The notes under the pieces: generated by a model
Told to the model about the DNA's origin: nothing
Database searches by the model: none
What the model saw: only the letters and a program-made list of their open reading frames with translations
Source of the DNA: an uncultured Ilumatobacter sp.
GTDB taxonomy: Bacteria; Actinomycetota; Acidimicrobiia; Acidimicrobiales; Ilumatobacteraceae
Reading direction: 5' to 3'
DNA length: 23,632 nt
Assembly (NCBI GenBank): GCA_937905835.1
Contig: CALCXK010000128.1
Span: forward strand, 1 to 23,632
Shown here: piece by piece, positions 7,250 through 15,058 of the stretch
Layout of the letters: every line of letters begins with the position of its first letter
Numbering within the stretch: the first letter of the stretch is position 1
Made by a program: the position numbers and the translations under genes

Positions 7250-7258
7250 CCGACGACG

Positions 7259-8746
7259 ATGATCGACTTCGTAAACGCTTCCACCACACTGCCGACCCAA
7301 CAGCTGTACGTCAACGGCGGTTACGTCAACGCCACGTCGGGCGAGACCTTCGAAACGATCAACCCGGCCACCAACCGTGTCATTTGCGAGGTCCAGCAGG
7401 CCAGCCAGGCCGACGTCGACGCTGCAGTGGTCGCCGCACAGGCCGGCTTCAAGGTGTGGTCGATGATGCCTGCGATGGAGCGTTCCCGCATCATGCTCAG
7501 GGCTGTCCAGATTCTGCGTGAGCGCAACGACGAGATCGCCCACCTCGAGACCCTCGACTCGGGCAAGCCACTCTCGGAAACGACCACCGTCGATATCGTC
7601 AGTGGGGCCGACCAGATCGAGTACTACGCCGGATTGGTTTCGATGCTGCATGGCCAGCACTTCGACTTCCCCCCGAACGGATTCGCTTCGGTCAAGCGCG
7701 AGCCGCTCGGGGTTTGTGCCGGCATCGGTGCATGGAACTACCCCATTCAGATCGCCATGTGGAAGTCGGCACCAGCGCTCGCCTGTGGCAACTCATTCAT
7801 CTTCAAGCCGGCCGAGCTCACCCCGCTCACGGCCTTGAAACTTGCCGAGGTGTACACCGAGGCTGGCTTGCCCGACGGCGTGTTCAACGTCGTCCAGGGC
7901 GACTACCGAGTCGGCCAGATGCTGTCGCGTCACGAAGGCATCGCGAAGATTTCACTCACGGGCGAAGTCGGCACCGGGAAAAAGGTCATGGCCGACGCTG
8001 CCTCGACACTCAAAGGTGTCACGCTCGAACTCGGCGGCAAAAGCCCGATCATCGTGTTCGACGACGCCGACCTCGACAGCGCGGTGAACGCCACTCTCGT
8101 TGCCAACTTTTACTCCGCCGGCGAGGTCTGCTCGAACGGCACCCGGGTATTCGTGCAACGTGGCCTGTACGAAGCGTTCGTCTCGAAACTCGGGCCGCGT
8201 GCCGAGGCATTACAGATCGGCGACCCGTTCGACCCCGAAGTTATGGTCGGCCCGCTCATCAGCCGTCAGCACCACAGCAAAGTGATGGGCTACATGAACG
8301 CGGCGCTGGCCAGCGAGGCACGCCACGTGTGCGGCGGCGTAGTCCCAGACGACGCAGCACTCGCCGACGGCAACTACGTCACACCGGCGATCTTCGCCGA
8401 CTGCGACGACGACATGGCCTTCGTCAAGGAAGAAGTGTTTGGGCCGTTGATGTCGGTCCTCCGCTTCGACGACGAGGCAGAAGCACTCAGCCGGGCGAAC
8501 AACACCAACTACGGCCTCTGTGGAGCGGTGTTTACGCGTGACTTCGCTCGCGCTCACCGCGTCGCCAACGCCATCGAAGCCGGCAACGTCTGGATCAACA
8601 GCTACAACGACCTTCCACCGTCGATCCCGTTCGGCGGGTACAAGCAGTCGGGGTACGGCCGTGAGAACGGGCTTGTCACGCTGGATCACTTCACGCAGTG
8701 GAAAACGATCTACTCCAACCTCGGCACCTTCGAGGCCTACTACTGA
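7259..8746 (+). CDS. betB: Betaine-aldehyde dehydrogenase
   Basis: A 495-aa NAD(P)-dependent aldehyde dehydrogenase, very close in recalled sequence to E. coli BetB: the openings QLYVNGGYVNATSGETFETI and MERSRI, and STVDIVSGADQIEYYAGL, align almost residue by residue. BetB oxidises betaine aldehyde to glycine betaine, the second step of choline conversion to an osmoprotectant. The active-site Glu257 lies in LELGGKSP and the nucleophile Cys291 in SAGEVCSNGTRVFV. The cofactor segment GAWNYPIQIAMWKSAPALA and the C-terminal PFGGYKQSGYGREN are intact. The gene stands without betA, betI or a betaine transporter in the window. A -10 hexamer lies 9 nt upstream, and an inverted repeat at 7185-7213 may regulate it. 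A related amino-aldehyde substrate cannot be excluded. Confidence 0.88.
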   Translation: MIDFVNASTTLPTQQLYVNGGYVNATSGETFETINPATNRVICEVQQASQADVDAAVVAAQAGFKVWSMMPAMERSRIMLRAVQILRERNDEIAHLETLDSGKPLSETTTVDIVSGADQIEYYAGLVSMLHGQHFDFPPNGFASVKREPLGVCAGIGAWNYPIQIAMWKSAPALACGNSFIFKPAELTPLTALKLAEVYTEAGLPDGVFNVVQGDYRVGQMLSRHEGIAKISLTGEVGTGKKVMADAASTLKGVTLELGGKSPIIVFDDADLDSAVNATLVANFYSAGEVCSNGTRVFVQRGLYEAFVSKLGPRAEALQIGDPFDPEVMVGPLISRQHHSKVMGYMNAALASEARHVCGGVVPDDAALADGNYVTPAIFADCDDDMAFVKEEVFGPLMSVLRFDDEAEALSRANNTNYGLCGAVFTRDFARAHRVANAIEAGNVWINSYNDLPPSIPFGGYKQSGYGRENGLVTLDHFTQWKTIYSNLGTFEAYY

Positions 8747-8748
8747 GG

Positions 8749-8765
8749 CCTGCCGCCTCGGCGGG
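8749..8765 (+). terminator. GC-rich hairpin after betB
   Basis: CCTGCCG and CGGCGGG pair over 7 bp (one G-U) around a 3-base loop, starting 3 bases after the betB stop. There is no T-run, so it is at best a weak or factor-assisted terminator. Confidence 0.35.
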
Positions 8766-8791
8766 ATGTGCACTCGGTGATCGATTGACCC

Positions 8792-9619
8792 ATGGCAATT
8801 CTTCTCGGCGCGCTCGCAGCAGTATTGATTGGTTGCTCGGATTTTTTGGGGCGTTACGGCACGCGCCGCGCGCACGCCATCACGATCGTCAGTGGTGCGC
8901 TCATCGGAGGCGCCGCCGTCACGTCGGTCGGCCTCGCCATCATCCCGAGCGAGTTCGCCACGCGTGATCTGGTGCTCGGTAGTGCATCGGGGCTCTTCGT
9001 CGGGTTCGCACTCGCGACGCTCTACGAGGCCATGGCCACGTCATCAGCAGCGATCGCCGGCCCGCTGGTGGTGCTCGGCACCGCACTCGTCCCGTTCGGA
9101 TGGGATCTGGCGTTTGGCGCGACGCTGTCGCCCTCAATCGTGGTCGGGATCATCATCGCCCTGCTCTCGCTGCTCGCCGTCATGTACTCCCCCGGCTTGA
9201 CCGCCCAGCACGGTCGAGGAATCCGGATCGCTCTCGTGTCGGCGGTGCTCTGGGGTATCTCGACGACACTTGTTGGCGAGTCGGGCGACGATTCGGGGGT
9301 GTGGGCGCCGTTCGTTCAGCGCATCACGGCACTCGTCGTGATGTTTGCCATCGCGTCGGGACGGTCACTTCCCAAGATGCCAGCGCGTCCACTGCTCGGA
9401 ATTACCTTGCTCTCAGGAGTCCTCGGCGGTGCCGGGATAATTGCTTTTGTTCTCGGCACCCAACGCGGATCGCTCGGCTCGGTCGCCGTAACGACGTCGA
9501 TGTTCCCAGTGGTGTCGTCGGCCTTATCAGCAGCATTCGACGACGACACGCTGCACTGGTGGCAGATTGTTGGAATTACCGGGGTGATCGGCGGTATCGG
9601 CGTGCTCGCTCTCGGTTAG
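8792..9619 (+). CDS. EamA/DMT-superfamily transporter
   Basis: A 275-aa integral membrane protein with about ten hydrophobic helices in two similar halves, as in EamA drug/metabolite transporters. The first half opens with ILLGALAAVLIGCSDFLGRYG and includes TLYEAMATSSAAIAGPLVVLGTALVPF. The second half includes GTQRGSLGSVAVTTSMFPVVSSALSAA, the usual helix-8/9 signature, and ends in IVGITGVIGGIGVLAL. Substrates of the family range over amino acids, metabolites and drugs, and the sequence does not narrow this. The gene starts 45 nt after betB. No clear -10 hexamer sits in front of it, so it may be read through from betB; a link to osmolyte or choline export is speculation. Confidence 0.85.
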   Translation: MAILLGALAAVLIGCSDFLGRYGTRRAHAITIVSGALIGGAAVTSVGLAIIPSEFATRDLVLGSASGLFVGFALATLYEAMATSSAAIAGPLVVLGTALVPFGWDLAFGATLSPSIVVGIIIALLSLLAVMYSPGLTAQHGRGIRIALVSAVLWGISTTLVGESGDDSGVWAPFVQRITALVVMFAIASGRSLPKMPARPLLGITLLSGVLGGAGIIAFVLGTQRGSLGSVAVTTSMFPVVSSALSAAFDDDTLHWWQIVGITGVIGGIGVLALG

Positions 9620-9674
9620 AACACAGCAACACCCCTGTTCAGAGGCGCTCTCTCACTCTGTGACAGGTCATGTT

Positions 9675-9680
9675 CAGAAT
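9675..9680 (+). promoter_or_regulatory. -10 box candidate, small gene
   Basis: CAGAAT lies 7 nt before ATG 9688 and keeps the most conserved A and T of a -10 element. It favours 9688 over the ATGs at 9670 and 9679. Confidence 0.35.
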
Positions 9681-9687
9681 GGGAACC

Positions 9688-9900
9688 ATGAAGAACGCAT
9701 CCGGTGCCCAGCAGCTCGCCCTCCTCTCCGACGTCAGCTCCATCCCCACGGTCAGCGTCCGCTTCCAGCTCAGCCAAGACACGCGCAAAATCGGTCGTCG
9801 CCACGTCGCCGAAATCCGCCAGATGCTTGCCGAACGTCAGGCCGCTCGGAACGACAGCAACCTCATCACCACGCCGGCACGCACCAACCGGGCCGCCTGA
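9688..9900 (+). CDS. Small hypothetical protein
   Basis: A 70-residue basic protein I do not recognise. Third codon positions are strongly G/C, as in the neighbouring real genes, which argues that it is coding. The middle (SVRFQLSQDTRKIGRRHVAEIRQMLAERQAAR) is a basic, probably helical stretch; the tail is Thr/Ala-rich and likely disordered. Nothing suggests secretion or membrane insertion. Two upstream in-frame ATGs (9670, 9679) would add 6 or 3 residues. The stop codon sits in the loop region of a strong hairpin at 9886-9911, so the gene has its own terminator and is a self-contained unit. It could be a small regulatory or nucleic-acid-binding protein, but this is a guess from charge alone. 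Confidence 0.6.
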   Translation: MKNASGAQQLALLSDVSSIPTVSVRFQLSQDTRKIGRRHVAEIRQMLAERQAARNDSNLITTPARTNRAA

Positions 9901-9912
9901 TCGGCCCGGTTT
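9886..9912. terminator. Perfect 10-bp hairpin terminator shared by convergent genes
   Basis: AACCGGGCCG (9886-9895) and CGGCCCGGTT (9902-9911) are exact inverted copies around a 6-base loop, ending in TTT. The stop codon of the small gene (9898-9900) lies within the loop. On the minus strand the stem also ends in TT and lies just after the F420-type oxidoreductase gene, so it can serve both. Confidence 0.7.
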
Positions 9913-9923
9913 CAGCTGGGAGT

Positions 9924-10907
9924 TCAGCCTGCGTTCGGTGCGAGGTCCGTCACGGCCTGCCAGTGATCGAGCTCCGGGTCCAACGGCAAGATCGCGAGCG
10001 TGCTCGTGGTCACGCCGTTGTCGAAGTAGGCCTGGATCTGTCGACGACACGACTCGGGCGATCCATGCACGATGAGGTCGTCGACGACTTCATCGGGGAT
10101 CTCAGCGAGCGCTGCCTTGCGATCTCCGGCCTTCCAGGCATCCCACATGCCCTGCAGTTGTTCACCACGGCCCATCCACTCATGGAACGCTGCGTACACC
10201 GGCACGTTGAGGTATGCCGCTATGGCGTAACGAGCGGCGGCTCTCACCACGTCCGTGTTGTCGCTCGGGCAGCAGAAGATGCGCGCCACGATCTCACGAT
10301 CATCGCCACCAGCAGCATCGGTGACGATCGGTGCAACTTTGGCGACGTCGTTTGCCGACAGCCAGTTGATGATTGCGCCGTCAGCTTCGCGGCCTGCGAG
10401 TCGCAGCATTCCTTCGCGGAGTGCAGCCACGAGGATCTGTGGCTTCTGTTCCGGGCGAATGGCGAGGCGGAAGCCGTTGATCTCGAACGTGTCATACGCC
10501 TGCTGCACCTTCTCGCCGCTCAATGCGTCGTTGAGGAAGCGCACCACGTCGCGCACCTTCTTGTACGGCTCTTCGAACGGAATACCGTTCCAGCGCTCGA
10601 CGATCACGTTGCTCGACGATCCAATGCCGATCGCAAACCGGCCCGGCGCAGCATCAGCCATCGAGGCCACACTCTGCGCGAAACAGGCAGGCGAGCGGGT
10701 GTAGGCCGGCACGATCGCTGTGCCGAGCCGCAGCCTCGGCTCCCAGGCCGCTGCAAGCGCGAGGGGCGTAAACGCATCGGCCCCATCAGCTTCGGCTGAC
10801 CAAATATCGGTGTAGCCCATGTCGGCGAGTTCGGTGAGCTTCGCAGCGTGTGAGTGCAGCGGGCCGGGAAGCGGAACGGTCATGCCGGGGCGATGTGGAA
10901 GAGCCAT
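9924..10907 (-). CDS. LLM-class F420-dependent oxidoreductase
   Basis: A 327-aa TIM-barrel protein of the luciferase-like monooxygenase superfamily, of the kind that uses coenzyme F420 in actinobacteria. Recognisable parts are the opening MTVPLPGPLHSHAAKLTELADMGYTDIWSAEADGADAF, the strand RLRLGTAIVPAYTRSPACFAQSVASMADAAPGRFAIGIGSSS, the NVIVERWNGIPFEEPYKKVRDVVRFL helix, and the C-terminal HGSPESCRRQIQAYFDNGVTT. These fit F420 oxidoreductases of the Rv3093c-like group. The reaction is unknown. ATG 10907 has TACGGT 7 nt upstream on the minus strand. It is transcribed divergently from the glycosyltransferase gene. Flavin use instead of F420 is possible from sequence alone. Confidence 0.85.
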   Translation of the reverse strand: MALPHRPGMTVPLPGPLHSHAAKLTELADMGYTDIWSAEADGADAFTPLALAAAWEPRLRLGTAIVPAYTRSPACFAQSVASMADAAPGRFAIGIGSSSNVIVERWNGIPFEEPYKKVRDVVRFLNDALSGEKVQQAYDTFEINGFRLAIRPEQKPQILVAALREGMLRLAGREADGAIINWLSANDVAKVAPIVTDAAGGDDREIVARIFCCPSDNTDVVRAAARYAIAAYLNVPVYAAFHEWMGRGEQLQGMWDAWKAGDRKAALAEIPDEVVDDLIVHGSPESCRRQIQAYFDNGVTTSTLAILPLDPELDHWQAVTDLAPNAG

Positions 10908-10914
10908 GCCGCCG

Positions 10915-10920
10915 ACCGTA
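10915..10920 (-). promoter_or_regulatory. -10 box of leaderless F420-type oxidoreductase transcript
   Basis: On the minus strand TACGGT is followed by seven bases (CGGCGGC) and ATG 10907. No Shine-Dalgarno sequence is present. Confidence 0.5.
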
Positions 10921-11046
10921 GCGAGTCAGCCCAATGCCAGCCGGTATCGCAACCTCGAATGCGCGTGCCGGTCAGGCCTTCGACAGCCTGGCCCTCACGA
11001 TCGAACAGAATCGGCGCTGGTCGCTGGTCGCGCCCACCCTGGTTGG

Positions 11047-11052
11047 CATGAT
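11047..11052 (+). promoter_or_regulatory. -10 box candidate, glycosyltransferase gene
   Basis: CATGAT, which differs from TATAAT at two positions, is followed by exactly six bases (GGGTCG) and the GTG at 11059. It supports that start against the open frame that extends back to 10819. Confidence 0.45.
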
Positions 11053-11058
11053 GGGTCG

Positions 11059-12129
11059 GTGTCGGATCCACTGCGCGTCGCTTTCACATTGGAACAGTGC
11101 TGGCATGACGTCCCCGGCGGCACCGCTGTCGCGGCGCTCGAAGTCGCCAAGCGGCTGACCTCCCGTTCTGATATCGACCTGGTCGGCGTCGCCGGCAGGC
11201 ACCGTGCTGCTCCCGGGCCAGGGTTCGAACCACCGACTCCCCTCAAGTACTTGCCGCTCGCCCGACCATGGCTCTACGAGACATGGAACCGGTTCGAGTG
11301 GCCATCGGTCGAGCGGGCCACAGGCCCAGTCGATCTCTGCCATTCGACAACAGCGGTCCCCGCTGCGACTCGTTCACCGCACATCGTGACGATTCACGAC
11401 ATTGCTTTCATGCACTCCCCCGAACGTTTCACCCGCCACGGCGTCAAGGTCATGACCCGCGGGTTGGAGCGATGCCGGACGGCCGACCTGATCATGTGTC
11501 CAACCAAGGTGACCAAGGGAGAGTTGATCGACGCGGGCTTCGCTGCAAACACGATTCGCGTGGTGCCGTGGGGTGTCAACACAGTCATCACCGATGCCAC
11601 GACCTCCGAGCAAACCCTCCGGCCGCTCTTGCTGCCCGACGAGTTCGTGTTGTTCGTCGGGACCATCGAGCCGCGTAAGAACCTCGTTGCACTTGCTGCA
11701 GCGACAGCAATGATCGGCATGCCACTGGTTGTCGCTGGCGCGCAAGGCTGGGGCGCCGCCGCTGTTCCTCCCAGTGCCGACGTCAGATTCCTTGGCCATG
11801 TGCCAGCAGATGTCCTCAGTGCGCTCTACATGACGGCCTCGGTGTTCGCGTACCCGAGCCTGCACGAAGGGTTCGGCCTGCCGGTCCTCGAAGCAATGGC
11901 ACACGGCACTCCGGTCGTCACGAGCCGGGGCACGGCAACCGAGGAGGTCGCTGGCGGGGCCGCAGTGCTCATCAACCCAGCCGAGGTCGAGTCGATCGCT
12001 GCCGGGCTTCGCACGGCACTCAACAACGCGCCCGAATTCGTCCGGCTGGGCACCCAGCGCTCCGCGGCATGTTCGTGGGAGACCACGGCCGATGCCATCG
12101 TCGAGTGCTACCGCGAAGTGGTCGCCTGA
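11059..12129 (+). CDS. GT4-family glycosyltransferase
   Basis: A 356-aa GT-B-fold glycosyltransferase (group 1), which moves a sugar from a nucleotide-sugar donor to a glycan, lipid or other acceptor. The N-terminal half opens with LRVAFTLEQCWHDVPGGTAVAALEVAKRL and holds IVTIHDIAFMHSPERF. The donor domain begins near FVLFVGTIEPRKNL and carries FAYPSLHEGFGLPVLEAMAHGTPVV, with the conserved EGFGLPxLEAM donor-binding motif, then TATEEVAGGAAVLINP. The reading frame is open back to 10819, but those 80 residues overlap the divergent oxidoreductase gene and look non-coding. GTG 11059 gives a normal family N-terminus and has CATGAT 6 nt upstream. The product could be a cell-wall or exopolysaccharide glycan; there is no cluster to say which. 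Confidence 0.87.
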   Translation: MSDPLRVAFTLEQCWHDVPGGTAVAALEVAKRLTSRSDIDLVGVAGRHRAAPGPGFEPPTPLKYLPLARPWLYETWNRFEWPSVERATGPVDLCHSTTAVPAATRSPHIVTIHDIAFMHSPERFTRHGVKVMTRGLERCRTADLIMCPTKVTKGELIDAGFAANTIRVVPWGVNTVITDATTSEQTLRPLLLPDEFVLFVGTIEPRKNLVALAAATAMIGMPLVVAGAQGWGAAAVPPSADVRFLGHVPADVLSALYMTASVFAYPSLHEGFGLPVLEAMAHGTPVVTSRGTATEEVAGGAAVLINPAEVESIAAGLRTALNNAPEFVRLGTQRSAACSWETTADAIVECYREVVA

Positions 12130-12153
12130 CAAGGACCAGGGCACGGCAGTTCG

Positions 12154-12180
12154 GACCGCTTGTGACCGCTGCAATAGTGT
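12154..12180 (+). promoter_or_regulatory. Direct repeat and -10 region of acyl-CoA synthetase gene
   Basis: GACCGCT occurs at 12154-12160 and again at 12164-12170, ten bases apart and on the same face of the helix. Overlapping -10 candidates follow: AATAGT (12173-12178, 5 nt before ATG 12184) and TAGTGT (12175-12180, 9 nt before ATG 12190). The repeats could bind an activator; this is inference. Confidence 0.35.
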
Positions 12181-12183
12181 GCG

Positions 12184-13734
12184 ATGAGTATGAAAGTCGC
12201 ACTCACCGTCAATGACTTCTTGAACCGAGCCGCACTCGTCTACCCCGACCGGGTTGCGGTCGTGGACGAGCCCGATCAACCGGCCGATTCGTGGGGTGAG
12301 ATGACCTACGGCGAGATAACCAAACGCGCCCGAGCAATGGCAGCCGGGCTCGATGCCATGGGCATCGGCGTGGGCGAGCGAGTTGCCATGGTCAGCCACA
12401 ACTCCGCACGGCTACTCACTGCACTTTTCGGGGTCTCGGGTTCTGGACGAATCCTCGTACCGATCAACTTCCGTCTCGTCGCCGAAGAAATCAAGTACAT
12501 CATTCAGCACAGTGGTGCCCGCGTGCTGCTCGTCGACCCCGAAATCGCCGACGGTCTCGCAAGCGTCGAGTGCGAGACGAAGTTGATCATCGGGGCCAAG
12601 AGCGACGCGGTGCTCATGAAGTTCGACACCGAACCCGTTCCGTGGGATGGCGACGAAGACGCGACTGCCACGATCAACTACACCTCCGGCACGACCGCCC
12701 GGCCGAAGGGCGTGCAGCTCACACATCGCAACCTGTGGGTCAACGCCTCGACGTTCGGCTGGCACATGGGCGTCAACGATCGTGACGTGTACCTCCACAC
12801 GCTGCCGCAGTTCCACTGCAACGGGTGGGGCATGCTCTACGCCGTCACCGGCATGGGAGGCAAGCACATTATCCAGCGCAAGATTGACGGCCACGAAATC
12901 CTCCGCCGCGTCGAGGAACACGGCGTCACGCTCATGTGCGGCGCACCTGCTGTGCTCAACATGATTATCGATGCTGCGGCCGAACTCGCTGCCGCCGGCA
13001 AACCGATCCCTGGCAGCGGTCGCGTCCGCATCATCGTGGCCGGCGCACCGCCGCCAACGCAAACGATCGAGCGCACCGAGACCGAACTCGGCTGGACGTT
13101 CCACCAGATCTACGGCCTCACCGAGACTGCTCCGCTCCTCACAATCAACAGCCCGCGGGCAGAATTCGACGGGCTCACGCCAGCCGAACGAGCGGTCAAG
13201 TTGAACCGTGCCGGAGTCCCGGCAATCGGCTGCACGATGGGTATCACGGCAACCGGCGAGATCACCGCCCGGAGCAACGTAGTGATGGACGGCTACTGGG
13301 AACAGCCCGACCAGACCGCTGCAGCGGTCTACGACAACTGCTTCCATACCGGTGATGGCGGCTTTATCGACGACGAGTCGTACCTCACGATCGCCGACCG
13401 CAAGAAAGACGTGATCATCTCGGGTGGTGAGAACGTGTCGTCGATCGAAGTCGAGGACGCGATCTTCCAGCACGCCGACGTCACCGAGGTCGCCGTGATC
13501 GGTATCCCTGACGAGAAGTGGGGCGAGCTTGTCACCGCACTCGTGGTCACCTCACCCGGTAGTTCGGTCACCGAAGCCGACGTGATCGCCTGGACTAAAA
13601 CCAAACTCGCTGGCTACAAGTGCCCAAAAAGGGTTGAGTTCCGTGACGAACTGGCTCGTACCGCTACCGGAAAGCTCCAGAAGTTCAAGCTCCGCGCCCC
13701 CTTCTGGGAAGGCCACACCAAACAAATCAACTAG
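12184..13734 (+). CDS. Fatty-acyl-CoA synthetase (AMP-binding, ANL superfamily)
   Basis: A 516-aa adenylate-forming enzyme that activates a carboxylic acid with ATP and joins it to CoA. The P-loop YTSGTTARPKGV starts near residue 166. YGLTETAP (motif A5), GDGGFIDDESYLTIADRKKDVIISGGENVSSIEVE (adenylation core and hinge) and the C-terminal ARTATGKLQKFKLR with catalytic Lys497 are all intact. The TTARPKG and GGENVSSIEVE forms are typical of medium- or long-chain fatty-acyl-CoA synthases. ATG 12184 and 12190 are both possible starts. It converges on the S1P-lyase-like gene with only 24 nt between stops. Its real substrate could be fatty, aromatic or branched acids. Confidence 0.9.
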   Translation: MSMKVALTVNDFLNRAALVYPDRVAVVDEPDQPADSWGEMTYGEITKRARAMAAGLDAMGIGVGERVAMVSHNSARLLTALFGVSGSGRILVPINFRLVAEEIKYIIQHSGARVLLVDPEIADGLASVECETKLIIGAKSDAVLMKFDTEPVPWDGDEDATATINYTSGTTARPKGVQLTHRNLWVNASTFGWHMGVNDRDVYLHTLPQFHCNGWGMLYAVTGMGGKHIIQRKIDGHEILRRVEEHGVTLMCGAPAVLNMIIDAAAELAAAGKPIPGSGRVRIIVAGAPPPTQTIERTETELGWTFHQIYGLTETAPLLTINSPRAEFDGLTPAERAVKLNRAGVPAIGCTMGITATGEITARSNVVMDGYWEQPDQTAAAVYDNCFHTGDGGFIDDESYLTIADRKKDVIISGGENVSSIEVEDAIFQHADVTEVAVIGIPDEKWGELVTALVVTSPGSSVTEADVIAWTKTKLAGYKCPKRVEFRDELARTATGKLQKFKLRAPFWEGHTKQIN

Positions 13735-13758
13735 CGCTTGCCCCTCGCTACCCATCTC

Positions 13759-15009
13759 TTATTCGAGGGTGGCGTAGGTGGTGCTGCGGTCTGCAGTGCT
13801 GGTGCCGCGTACGGCTGAAACACACTCGGTGAGATCGGCGAGGTAGTTCTCGATCACGCCGGTGTTCGTGTTACTCACTGTCGAGTGCAGGTTGTCCGGC
13901 GGCGTCTGCCGATCGTGGTACCAACCCTTGGCGAGCAGGGCGTCGCCGAGGGCGAACATATCGATGCCGCTCCCAGATTCGGCCGCCATGGCAATCAGGT
14001 GAAACTGGCTGTCACCGAGGACTCGGATGCCGTCGATGCCCACGATCCCGGCTCGCATCAGGTCCGCGTTGATCAGCGTCTGCTGCGTGAGCTCAACGTA
14101 GCCATCGGTCCCCAGGTGCTGCATCACGGCCCACGCACATGCCATCGGTAGCCCCGATCGGGTCCCCTGCATGTTCGGCGAGGCATAGAAGCCACCGAGC
14201 CAGCCGTCAAAAACGAAGGTCTGATATTTCCGGGATTCCTTCGTATCGTGCAGAATCACCGACACACCCTTCGGCGCATAGCCCAACTTGTGGATATCGG
14301 CAGAGATCGTGGTGACACCATCGACTCGGAAGTCCCAGGGCTGCACTCCGCGCCCGAGCCGCTCGGCGAATGGGAGCACGAAGCCTCCCATGCAAGCGTC
14401 GACATGGCAGTTCGCGCCGACCGATTTTGCGAGCGCGGCGATCGCTGGGATGTCGTCTTGCACTCCCTGCGGATACTGCGGCGCAGATCCGACGACGAGT
14501 GCTGTGTTCGGCCCGACGGCGTTGGCCATGGCTTCAACATCGGCGGTGTAGTCGGCGTGAACCGGAATCTTGCGGACCTTCAGACCGAAATTGTCGGCGG
14601 CCTTATGGAACGCGGCATGGGCAGTTTCGGGCAGCACCATCTCGGGCTCGGTGATGCCACGCTCAATGTGCGCCCGTTTTCGGGCGGCAAGCACGCCACA
14701 CAGGATCGATTCAGTGCCACCGCTTGTAAGGAAGCCCGACGTGTTCTCGTCGCCGTTGAGCAGGTCGGCAGTCCACCCGACGACTTCGGATTGGATGTGT
14801 CGGAGCGACGGGAATGCCTGGGTGTTCAGTGCGTTCTCGTGGAGATAGAGCCGCGCTGCCTGCTCGGCGACCGCTTGAACTGTGGGGCCACCGTCGTAGA
14901 CCATGCCGAAGGTTTTGCCGTCGGACCATTTGACGTCACCGGCCCGTTTCTCGGTGAGCTCAGCGATGACCTCATCGACCGGACGTCCCTGCTGACCCAA
15001 AGCTGCCAT
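13759..15009 (-). CDS. Sphingosine-1-phosphate-lyase-like PLP enzyme
   Basis: A 416-aa group II PLP-dependent decarboxylase-fold protein, closest by eye to sphingosine-1-phosphate lyase, which splits phosphorylated sphingoid bases into a fatty aldehyde and phosphoethanolamine. Visible parts are the opening GRPVDEVIAELTEKRAGD and GKTFGMVYDGG, the SEVVGWTADLLNGDENTSGFLTSGGTESI segment binding cofactor phosphate, HVDACMGGF with the cofactor-binding Asp, and SADIHKLGYAPKG with the Schiff-base Lys241. GWLGGFYASPNMQGTRSG also matches the family. No membrane anchor is present, as is usual for bacterial forms. The frame extends to GTG 15054, 4 nt after the dioxygenase stop. ATG 15009 is preferred because it fits family N-termini and has GACAAT 5 nt upstream, but either may be used. 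Amino-acid decarboxylase activity is an alternative. Confidence 0.82.
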   Translation of the reverse strand: MAALGQQGRPVDEVIAELTEKRAGDVKWSDGKTFGMVYDGGPTVQAVAEQAARLYLHENALNTQAFPSLRHIQSEVVGWTADLLNGDENTSGFLTSGGTESILCGVLAARKRAHIERGITEPEMVLPETAHAAFHKAADNFGLKVRKIPVHADYTADVEAMANAVGPNTALVVGSAPQYPQGVQDDIPAIAALAKSVGANCHVDACMGGFVLPFAERLGRGVQPWDFRVDGVTTISADIHKLGYAPKGVSVILHDTKESRKYQTFVFDGWLGGFYASPNMQGTRSGLPMACAWAVMQHLGTDGYVELTQQTLINADLMRAGIVGIDGIRVLGDSQFHLIAMAAESGSGIDMFALGDALLAKGWYHDRQTPPDNLHSTVSNTNTGVIENYLADLTECVSAVRGTSTADRSTTYATLE

Positions 15010-15058
15010 CACCAATTGTCGCGCAGGTCGAGCTGGCGCCTCGCACCGAGTCACCCGA

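Noticed and set aside
9660..10799. 379-codon plus-strand open frame
   Set aside because: It overlaps the small gene and runs antisense through the F420-type oxidoreductase; the composition is Arg/His-rich shadow sequence.
10819..11058. N-terminal extension of the glycosyltransferase frame
   Set aside because: It overlaps the start of the divergent oxidoreductase gene and is unlike family N-termini; GTG 11059 with a -10 box 6 nt upstream is better.
11215..11245. A GGTTCGAACC sequence resembling the T-arm of a tRNA
   Set aside because: It lies inside the glycosyltransferase gene, and no matching acceptor, D-arm or anticodon arm is present around it.
12412..13473. 353-codon minus-strand open frame
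   Set aside because: Antisense to the acyl-CoA synthetase, which has all its motifs; no domain is seen in this frame.
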